Source of the DNA: an uncultured Mesorhizobium sp. | Lineage (GTDB): Bacteria; Pseudomonadota; Alphaproteobacteria; Rhizobiales; Rhizobiaceae | Assembly (NCBI GenBank): GCA_950071955.1 | Contig: CATMOC010000081.1 | Location: 1-10,733 of the forward strand | DNA length: 10,733 bases | Reading direction: 5' to 3' | Shown here: positions 1 through 4,909 of the stretch, piece after piece | Layout: the number at the start of each line of letters is the position of its first letter | Position numbering within the stretch: position 1 is the stretch's first letter | The notes under the pieces: model-generated | What the model saw: the letters and a program-made list of their open reading frames with translations, nothing else | Told to the model about the DNA's origin: nothing | The model's database searches: none | Translations under genes and position numbers: made by a program

Positions 1-269
1 CACGGGTCGGTGAGATTCTGCTCCCCGGTGATGGCCTGCACCGCGAGTTCCGTTGCCAGCAGGGCCAGAACGCTGTCGTTCAGATCTGGGACCCTAACTG
101 CCACTTCGGGATAAAGGTGGTATAGGTTGAATGCCACTGCGACCAGAAGCATGAAAAGCGGCAAGAGGGATTCGAGCCTGCGAAACCATCGAGAGGGCTC
201 AACGTTATCGTTGCGGCGTCCGAGGAAACGCGTTCCAACGGCATGCCAAAAGGTTATGTCGAAGGGCAA
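1..269 (-). CDS. N-terminal part of an unrecognised integral membrane protein (runs off the left edge)
   Basis: An open frame enters from the left edge on the minus strand, about 89 codons long, closed upstream by a TAG at 279-281. The only plausible start in it is TTG at 267-269, preceded by a weak AGGG; no ATG lies upstream of the hydrophobic stretch. The translation has a short basic head (RFLGRRNDN, then SRWFRRLE), one strongly hydrophobic segment (LLPLFMLLVAVAFNLYHL, about residues 37-54) and then a polar stretch containing YPEVAVRVPDLNDSV and ITGEQNLTDP. The positive-inside head and single helix suggest the first membrane span of a larger protein with the polar part outside. I do not recognise the family with confidence; glycosyltransferase-like or PTPS-related membrane proteins are possibilities. 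It is divergent from the gene fragment starting at 668. Confidence 0.55.
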   Translation of the reverse strand, partial: MPFDITFWHAVGTRFLGRRNDNVEPSRWFRRLESLLPLFMLLVAVAFNLYHLYPEVAVRVPDLNDSVLALLATELAVQAITGEQNLTDP

Positions 270-322
270 GGTTATACCCTATCGGGCTAAATTAATGCAA
301 TTATACAATAGGCAGGGTTAAG

Positions 323-346
323 ATCTGGCAACCTGGCTAGCCAGAT
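323..346. promoter_or_regulatory. Nested inverted repeat, possible operator
   Basis: CTGGCTAGCCAG at 333-344 is a perfect 12-bp palindrome. ATCTGG at 323-328 can also pair with CCAGAT at 341-346, so two alternative hairpins share the right arm. It lies about 55 bp upstream of the TTG start of the left-edge membrane gene and about 320 bp upstream of the start at 668. A dimeric regulator's binding site is the simplest reading. This is inferred from symmetry alone. Confidence 0.3.
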
Positions 347-652
347 GACCTGCGTCAAGGCCTGAATGCGCCGGCTTGAAAGGATGGCCGCCCCAACCCC
401 AGAAACAACCTCCTTCACATGGAGGGTCGGACAGTTGATCAGAGGCCAGATACCCGGACGGTGGGCACGGCGTCAATATGCTGCACGGTACAACACTATT
501 ATTTCATGCCCTCCATTGAGAGAATCTAGGCTGTGATATCATCGCCCACGGTATACGGGAGCAAGGAATATCCGAAAAACTCCGAGCGCTCATCAACGTT
601 GCTCTGAGCTTATCTCATAGAAGCGCCATCGCTGCTCCCTTTGATTAACCTC

Positions 653-660
653 AAGGAGGT
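653..660 (+). promoter_or_regulatory. Ideal ribosome binding site for the start at 668
   Basis: AAGGAGGT matches the 16S anti-Shine-Dalgarno along its full length, with a 7-nt spacer to ATG at 668. It argues that 668 was the true start of a well-translated gene, although the gene that follows is now only a fragment. Confidence 0.8.
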
Positions 661-667
661 CTGACCC

Positions 668-757
668 ATGCCTCTACCTCCAGATAGGATGGATTACAGT
701 CCAATCATCGACCGGCCCATCATAAAGTGGCCCAACAACGCCCGGGTCGCCTTCTGG
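668..757 (+). pseudogene. 5' fragment of a polysaccharide-deacetylase/allantoinase-like gene
   Basis: The first ~30 codons read like the N-terminus of the polysaccharide deacetylase family proteins related to allantoinase PuuE: a short basic/proline head, then RMDYSPIIDRPIIKWPNN and ARVAFWV. In that family this segment leads into the first core strand and then a NIEHYE-like stretch. Here it leads straight into RND efflux pump sequence. No NodB-type metal-binding motifs follow, so the fragment cannot encode a working enzyme. The start is fixed by the strong Shine-Dalgarno. The frame stays open through the RND block and then antisense through the cytochrome gene, ending at 1174, so a 168-residue chimeric product is formally possible. 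The cause may be a deletion, a recombination scar or an assembly error. Confidence 0.6.
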
Positions 758-1906
758 GTCGCGGTGGGCATTCCGGTATCCCTGCTGGCGACCATGGTCG
801 CCATGCTGGCCTCGGGCCAGTCGATCAACATGGTCAGTTTGTTCGGACTGATCATGGCGCTGGGCATCATCGTTGATGACGCCATCGTGGTCGGCGAGCA
901 CGCGGCCCAGTTCCGGCATCATCACGCCAGGCTCGGTGCTTTCGACGCGGTGGATCAGGATCGATCCGTCCGGATCGCCCGGCTTCACGTCGAACGCGCG
1001 GTCGCCCGAACCCCGCCCCGCCGCGACGGGCCGCTTGCCGATGCCGAGCGCAACCGGATCACTTTCGTCGAAAGTGAGGAAGAGGCCCGAATTGCTGGCG
1101 GGGCCTTCACGGCGGTGGCAATGGGCGCAGTTGACGTCCAGCCAGGCGCGGGCGCGGGCTTCCAGCGGTGCTGATTCGTCGCGCCAATCGGGCACCGACG
1201 GGGCATCCCCCGGATCCGGCGCTCCCGAAAGCGCTCCCGATTCGCTCCAGGTGGCGAGCTGGTTGTGCGCTCCCTCTGGATAATCATAGTCGCGGTTGAG
1301 ATTGCGCGCCTTGGGCCCGAGCGGGACGATCTCGCCAGACAGAGCATGGCAGCCCTTGCACTGGTTCTTGTTCGGCACCGAATAGGTGAAGGAAACCGGG
1401 CCGTCGGCGATGCCGGAGAGCGTGACGGGTACCTTTGCGCCGGCAATCTTGAGCGCCGCATCAGTCTGCTCGTCGTTCCACAGATAGGCCCAGGCCTGCC
1501 ACCCGTCCTCGCGGCGCAACAGCACCCGCGTCTCGATCAGCCGGAGGTCCACGTCCGGCGCATCGAGGGCGGCGGGAAACGCGAACGTCTTCACCAGCGC
1601 CGAACCGACGGGAAAGGCGAAGGCTTCGGTCGGGTCGTAGGTCGCGGCCTTGCCGGACGGCACGTAGACGAAGCGATGCTTGCGCGCGTGGTCGGAGAAG
1701 AGCGGTGTGTTGAGATCGTAGGGGATGACGCCGTCGGCCGGCACCTGCGCGGCCGCATCGGCGAAGAATTCGAACCCGGAGAGGAGTTGCGGCGGCCTGT
1801 CCGCAAGGATCGCCTCGTCGGACACCGCGTGGCCGAGGCTGGTGAATTGGAGGAAGGCGGCGAGCGCTGCGGTGACGACGCCGACGACGCGGTCGGGATC
1901 AGGCAT
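674..1906 (-). CDS. SO2930/HNE_0200-family diheme c-type cytochrome, 3' end replaced
   Basis: This is an exported diheme cytochrome of the family described as TIGR03806 (HNE_0200) or SO2930-like, usually encoded beside a parallel beta-helix protein; its function is unknown. The ATG at 1904-1906 lies 11 nt after the beta-helix stop and opens a signal-peptide-like segment (VVGVVTAALAAFLQF). The body shows LNTPLFSDHARKHRF, the first heme site CKGCH (residues 183-187), then PLGPKARNLNRDYDY, the second heme site CAHCH (260-264) with GPASNSGL, and GVMMPELGR (about 328-335), whose Met is a likely axial ligand. Family resemblance ends near position 895-905. The remaining ~75 codons to the TAG at 674-676 are antisense to the RND and deacetylase fragments and are not native. 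About 15 residues, expected to form the last helix of the heme domain, are therefore missing. Electron partners are unknown. Confidence 0.8.
   Translation of the reverse strand: MPDPDRVVGVVTAALAAFLQFTSLGHAVSDEAILADRPPQLLSGFEFFADAAAQVPADGVIPYDLNTPLFSDHARKHRFVYVPSGKAATYDPTEAFAFPVGSALVKTFAFPAALDAPDVDLRLIETRVLLRREDGWQAWAYLWNDEQTDAALKIAGAKVPVTLSGIADGPVSFTYSVPNKNQCKGCHALSGEIVPLGPKARNLNRDYDYPEGAHNQLATWSESGALSGAPDPGDAPSVPDWRDESAPLEARARAWLDVNCAHCHRREGPASNSGLFLTFDESDPVALGIGKRPVAAGRGSGDRAFDVKPGDPDGSILIHRVESTEPGVMMPELGRVLADHDGVINDDAQRHDQSEQTDHVDRLARGQHGDHGRQQGYRNAHRDPEGDPGVVGPLYDGPVDDWTVIHPIWR
749..907 (+). pseudogene. Internal fragment of an RND efflux transporter (TM3-TM4)
   Basis: Codons 28-80 of the frame that begins at 668 read as an internal slice of a HAE1/AcrB-like RND permease. 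WVAVGIPVSLLATM is followed by SINMVSLFGLIMALGIIVDD and AIVVGEHA. The paired Asp at 875-880 corresponds to Asp407/Asp408 of AcrB, the proton-relay residues of TM4. Native RND proteins of this type are over 1000 residues; only about 50 are present here, with no start, porter domain or docking domain of their own. The left boundary lies within AFWVA, which would suit both this family and the deacetylase. The right boundary lies within GEHAA, opposite the 3' end of the cytochrome gene. Confidence 0.75.
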
Positions 1907-1917
1907 CCGTCGCCCGC

Positions 1918-3171
1918 TCACGCACCGCCATCCTGAGGCAGCTTCACCGGTTCGGGTTCGGGCAGGGAGCCGGCCCGGGACGAGATGTCGGTGTCCGGCC
2001 ACCAGCCCCAGGGCAGCAACAGCTGCGAGATCATCTTCAGATTGACGAAGGTCGTTCCTTCGGCTTCCTCGACGTAGACGCCGTTCTCGCTCGCAGTCCA
2101 GGAGAAATACTCCGGGATCGTGGTTACCCCGTCCCAGACGATGTCCGGCACCGGCGTCCCCGAGACGTCCGAGATCGTCTTGCCGACCTCGCCGTCCGGC
2201 TCGAAGCCGCCCTCGCCGTAGACGTTGTCGTGGACGTAGACGCCGCGCGGCACGAAGACGTAGTTCTCGTCCTCGTATTCGTTCGGATAGGCGGCGACGA
2301 GCACGTGCGCGGTCGCGTTACCGTCGAGCCTGTTGTTGAAGACGTGGACGTTGCGGTTGGCCATGACCATGATGCCCATGCCCTTCGGAACGATGGCGAC
2401 CATGTTGCCCTCCGGCGCGAAGTTGGGCGTGTCGTTGTCCACCACCTCGTTGTCGAAGACGCGGATGTCGTGGCCGCCCTGTACCGGCAGATTGGGGAGA
2501 TCGAAAACCAGGATACCCCCGGTGTTGTGGGCCGCGACGTTGTGGTGAACGTCGGCGCGGAAGGAGTTCTCGATCTCGATGCCGGCGACGTTGTACTCGG
2601 CGCGGCTGTTGCGCACGATGATGTTCTCGCTCTGGCCGACATAGATGCCGGCGTCCGATGCGCCGCGTACGGTGACGCCTTCGATCAGCACGTTCTTCGA
2701 TGAGACGGGGTAGACGCCGTATGCGCCGTTCTCGGCCTTCGGGCCGCCCGTCCATTCCACGCGCAGGTTGCGAAAGGTGATCTGGTCGGAACCCTTCGAC
2801 TTGACGCCGTCGCCCTTGGTGTCCTCGACCGCGAATTCCTCCAGAACCACACGGTCGGACGTCACTAGCAATCCCTCGCCCGATCCGGTCTGGCCCTTGA
2901 AGGAGAGCACCGTCCGGTCGGCGCCCGCGCCCCTCACCGTGACGTCGTCGACGTCGAGGGAAAGACCGTCGGTAAGTTCGTACCTGCCTTCCGAGATCAT
3001 CACCGTATCGCCGGGCTGGGCCATGATCAGCGCCTCGAGCAGCCTCTCGTTGGCTCCTTCGCCGTGCTCTACGGTGATTTCGGCCGCGAAGGCGGAACCG
3101 GCGAGGCACAGGGCAAACACCGCAGAGGAGATGGGCTTCGTCGTGCGCAGTAAAATCGAACCGGATTGCAT
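1918..3171 (-). CDS. Secreted parallel beta-helix repeat protein (TIGR03805-like)
   Basis: A 417-residue exported protein is predicted from ATG 3169-3171; an in-frame ATG at 3225 would give 18 more residues but would push the signal peptide inward. The N-terminus has a Sec signal (SSAVFALCLAGSAFA, cleavage expected after Ala29). It continues with a first turn typical of pectate-lyase-like folds (LLEALIMAQPGDTVMISEG), then successive beta-helix coils to roughly residue 300, seen as repeats such as NVLIEGVTVRGASDAGIYV, NIIVRNSRAEYNVAGIEI and NVHVFNNRLDGN. There is no obvious lipobox. The tail is Trp- and Pro-rich (LLLPWGWWPDTD). The family is known for occurring in two-gene pairs with the diheme cytochrome encoded immediately downstream here, which implies translational linkage and a shared extracytoplasmic role. 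NosD, a periplasmic beta-helix protein needed for N2O reductase copper-site maturation, is a loose structural parallel only. The substrate is unknown. Confidence 0.87.
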   Translation of the reverse strand: MQSGSILLRTTKPISSAVFALCLAGSAFAAEITVEHGEGANERLLEALIMAQPGDTVMISEGRYELTDGLSLDVDDVTVRGAGADRTVLSFKGQTGSGEGLLVTSDRVVLEEFAVEDTKGDGVKSKGSDQITFRNLRVEWTGGPKAENGAYGVYPVSSKNVLIEGVTVRGASDAGIYVGQSENIIVRNSRAEYNVAGIEIENSFRADVHHNVAAHNTGGILVFDLPNLPVQGGHDIRVFDNEVVDNDTPNFAPEGNMVAIVPKGMGIMVMANRNVHVFNNRLDGNATAHVLVAAYPNEYEDENYVFVPRGVYVHDNVYGEGGFEPDGEVGKTISDVSGTPVPDIVWDGVTTIPEYFSWTASENGVYVEEAEGTTFVNLKMISQLLLPWGWWPDTDISSRAGSLPEPEPVKLPQDGGA

Positions 3172-3232
3172 CTTGCTGTTCCACTTCCGCGAGAAAGCTT
3201 GACGATGCCGCCGATCCGGTGCCAAGTCAACA

Positions 3233-3253
3233 AAGATGAAAGAGTTTCATTTT
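3233..3253. promoter_or_regulatory. Candidate operator between the TetR gene and the beta-helix/cytochrome pair
   Basis: The core ATGAAAgagTTTCAT (3236-3250) is a perfect 6-bp inverted repeat with a 3-bp centre. It extends to 21 bp with a single mismatch (3235 against 3251). It sits just upstream of the preferred TetR start at 3256 and 62 bp from the beta-helix start at 3171. A minus-strand TTGACT at 3224-3229, reading towards the beta-helix gene, could be a -35 element, but its -10 (CATCGT) is weak. Size and symmetry fit a TetR-dimer site, so autorepression together with control of the pair is likely. This is inference from symmetry and position. Confidence 0.5.
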
Positions 3254-3255
3254 CC

Positions 3256-3897
3256 ATGCGCACGATGCTGAACGGCGGCGGACCTTCGGCGGATACCCGG
3301 GGCAAGCCCCGGCAGAAGCGGTCGCTGCGAACCGAAGCGGCACTTCTGGCTGCGACCGAGGCGGTGGCCGCCTCCGAAGGCGAGGCCGCGGTGACCACCT
3401 CGCGCATCGCGGCCGAGACGGGCGTGGCAGTGGGGACGATCTATCGCTACTTCGCCGACCGGGACGCCATGCTGCTGGCAGCGTACGACGCGACGGTCCT
3501 GCGGATCGTCGAGGCGTGCGGCGCAGAGCTCACCGAACTCGATCCGGACATCGGCGTGGAAAATGCCGCGCGGCACCTGCTCGACGTCTATCTCGCCGCC
3601 GCGCGCGCCATTCCGGGCCACGCCGCCTTGCTGCGGGCCATGCGCCGAATCCGCTCGGTCGAGCAGGACGACGACGAGAATCGCAACCGCATCGCGCAGG
3701 ATCTGCTCTCGCCCTTCCTCGCGCGCTTCGGCATCGGTGCCGCCCGCGACGACGACGCGCTGCACTTTCTCAACGTACTTCTCGGGACCTTGGTGGACCT
3801 CTACCTGATTACCGAGGAGGAGGGTGCGCAAGAGAGTATCCGAGGGCACATAGAGGCCCACATGCTACTCGGATTATCTAGGATAGCTACTACTTAA
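3256..3897 (+). CDS. TetR/AcrR-family transcriptional regulator
   Basis: A 213-residue regulator is predicted with ATG at 3256. Earlier in-frame starts exist at 3205 (ATG) and 3166, but they would place the candidate operator inside the coding region. A GAAAGAG some 11-18 nt upstream is the only Shine-Dalgarno-like stretch. After a basic leader (KPRQKR) comes the three-helix TetR DNA-binding domain: the helix-turn-helix spans about residues 47-66 (TTSRIAAETGVAVGTIYRYF), with the family's YRYFADRDAML signature. The C-terminal ligand/dimer domain (about 75-213) is all-helical and not assignable to a subfamily by eye, so the inducer is unknown. It is divergent from the beta-helix/cytochrome pair, the usual arrangement for a TetR protein and its target operon. 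Its stop codon overlaps the 3' end of the convergent small gene. Confidence 0.88.
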   Translation: MRTMLNGGGPSADTRGKPRQKRSLRTEAALLAATEAVAASEGEAAVTTSRIAAETGVAVGTIYRYFADRDAMLLAAYDATVLRIVEACGAELTELDPDIGVENAARHLLDVYLAAARAIPGHAALLRAMRRIRSVEQDDDENRNRIAQDLLSPFLARFGIGAARDDDALHFLNVLLGTLVDLYLITEEEGAQESIRGHIEAHMLLGLSRIATT

Positions 3898-3908
3898 CTT
3901 TGTAGTAG
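3887..3908. terminator. Hairpin spanning two convergent stop codons
   Basis: CTACTAC (3887-3893) and GTAGTAG (3902-3908) form a 7-bp stem with an 8-nt loop. The TetR stop TAA (3895-3897) is in the loop and the small gene's stop TAG (3890-3892) is in the stem. The position suits a bidirectional terminator, but no U-tract follows in either direction and the stem is AT-rich, so termination is doubtful. Confidence 0.3.
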
Positions 3909-4159
3909 AAGCGGCAATGCTTCTTGCTCTTTTCTGACGTCCATTCCACCGGACATACGTGGTTCGCATCGAGCCATTCCCATATGCCAGACTCGGTTTT
4001 TCCGTTGCGGACGTTTTTCCAAGTCTTATCGACATAGAAGCTTATGCTGCCCTGCTGGAAGTTGAAACGCTTCAGCAATTGCTTAGATGCAGCCGCAGCA
4101 TGAGACATCATAGTCAGCGCTCCAAACAGGATTGCCATTGCCGCGATAATTTCCCTCAT
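3890..4159 (-). CDS. Small secreted protein of unknown function with two cysteines
   Basis: An 89-residue protein is predicted with ATG at 4157-4159, preceded by GGGGA with an 8-nt gap; an in-frame TTG at 4180 is a weaker alternative. A signal peptide is clear (IIAAMAILFGALTMMSHAAAA), so the mature part is only about 65 residues, basic and rich in Trp and Tyr. It contains ISFYVDKTWKNV, GIWEWLD and two cysteines in VCPVEW and KKHCRFYY, which could form a disulfide. The G-x-W, Cys, Cys layout loosely recalls the small periplasmic DUF995-type proteins of Rhizobiales, but it is shorter and I do not assign it. The gene lies in DNA clearly poorer in GC than its neighbours, which suggests a recent arrival or a fast-evolving gene. 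It starts 67 nt after the peroxidase-related gene on the same strand and could be co-transcribed with it; a TATAAG at 4201-4206 (minus) might be its own -10. Confidence 0.65.
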   Translation of the reverse strand: MREIIAAMAILFGALTMMSHAAAASKQLLKRFNFQQGSISFYVDKTWKNVRNGKTESGIWEWLDANHVCPVEWTSEKSKKHCRFYYKVK

Positions 4160-4226
4160 ATCAGATATCCCCAACCTCAACGCCCATTGCGAGCCGACGA
4201 CTTATACACGATACTCTATTTTGTGG

Positions 4227-4802
4227 TTACCTTGCCATGGCATGGTATTCGTCGTTCGGGCGCATGTCGACCGCAGCGGCCACCCGGTTCGACATGTTGA
4301 AGAAGGCCGCAGTGGAGGTGATGTCCCAGATGTCGCGGTCCGTGAAGCCCGCCTCGCGCAGCGCGGCGCGGTCGGCCTCCTCCATCTTGTCGGGCGTTTC
4401 GGTGAGCTTCACGGCGAAATCGAGCATCGCCTTCTGGCGCGGCGAGAGATCGGCGGCGCGATAGTTCATCACCATCATCTCGCCGAGCTTCGGATCACCG
4501 GACAGTAGACGCACCGCTGCGCCGTGCGCGGTCAGGCAGTAGTAGCAGTGGTTCACCGACGAAACCGCCACCGCGATCATCTCGCGCTCGAGCTTCGAGA
4601 GCCCCGAGGCACCGAGCATCAGATCGTTGTACATGTCGGTGAAGGCGCGCAGCTTCTTTTCATCGAACGCATAAGCGAGGAGAACGTTGGGGACGAGGCC
4701 AAGCTTCTCCTCGCACTTGGCGAAATAGGCCCTCGTCCCCTCTCCCAGGTCGGCGGCCGGCTGCAGATCGAGAGCCGTAGTCCTGCTTTTCATGTCCGTC
4801 AT
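4227..4802 (-). CDS. Peroxidase-related AhpD-like (carboxymuconolactone decarboxylase family) protein
   Basis: A 191-residue protein is predicted with ATG at 4800-4802, behind a GGAGGG at 11 nt. It belongs to the AhpD-like superfamily, in the group usually annotated as uncharacterised peroxidase-related enzymes. The catalytic pattern of AhpD is present: Cys86-Tyr-Tyr-Cys89 followed by His93 (HCYYCLTAHG), with Glu74 twelve residues before Cys86, the same spacing as Glu118-Cys130 in AhpD. The middle His of the AhpD CSHC motif is Tyr here, as in many members of this group. A thiol-dependent peroxidase or reductase activity in the cytoplasm is the likely role; the substrate and electron donor are unknown. 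It is divergent from the glutamate dehydrogenase across 107 bp. The upstream in-frame extension to 4910 overlaps the dehydrogenase start and reads poorly as protein, so I reject it. Confidence 0.88.
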   Translation of the reverse strand: MTDMKSRTTALDLQPAADLGEGTRAYFAKCEEKLGLVPNVLLAYAFDEKKLRAFTDMYNDLMLGASGLSKLEREMIAVAVSSVNHCYYCLTAHGAAVRLLSGDPKLGEMMVMNYRAADLSPRQKAMLDFAVKLTETPDKMEEADRAALREAGFTDRDIWDITSTAAFFNMSNRVAAAVDMRPNDEYHAMAR

Positions 4803-4909
4803 CTTCGTTTCATCCCTCCGTATCATTTTGGCCGCGCGGCGCGCCGTCAGGGTCGCATTCACGACTTTGTCTGTTACGATAGCCAAAAGAACTGCCCGGA
4901 GGAAATGCA
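4803..4909. promoter_or_regulatory. Divergent promoter region, peroxidase-related gene / glutamate dehydrogenase
   Basis: This 107-bp gap must carry promoters in both directions. It has a Shine-Dalgarno for each gene (GGAGG before 4910; GGAGGG on the minus strand before 4802) and a perfect GC-only palindrome CGGCGCGCCG at 4837-4846. A TACGAT at 4875-4880 resembles a -10 for the dehydrogenase, but no good -35 lies at the right spacing. Confidence 0.4.

Larger units (their letters stand above)
270..667. other. Divergent intergenic region, AT-richer than its surroundings
   Basis: About 400 bases lie between the start of the left-edge membrane gene and the start at 668. The base composition is visibly less GC-rich than the genes to the right. 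It holds a perfect 12-bp palindrome at 333-344, a small CCTCC/GGAGG inverted repeat (409-413 and 421-425), an 8-bp palindrome TGATATCA at 534-541 and a strong Shine-Dalgarno at 653-660. I see no convincing gene, tRNA or promoter pair. A 42-codon stop-to-stop frame at 520-648 has no usable start codon. Confidence 0.5.

Noticed and set aside
127..321. 64-codon plus-strand frame near the left edge
   Set aside because: It is very basic, without motifs or a ribosome binding site, and lies opposite a better-supported minus-strand coding frame.
520..648. 42-codon stop-to-stop plus frame ahead of the start at 668
   Set aside because: It has a protein-like composition but no start codon with a ribosome site and no recognisable motif. 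It could be decayed gene debris, but that cannot be supported.
1265..1936. 223-codon plus-strand frame opposite the cytochrome gene
   Set aside because: It is antisense to heme-motif-bearing coding sequence, with low-complexity Glu/Gly/Arg composition; a shadow of the real gene.
2318..3184. 288-codon minus-strand frame overlapping the beta-helix gene
   Set aside because: It is an alternative frame, dominated by Arg and Gly, with no signal peptide; the beta-helix frame has repeats and an export signal.
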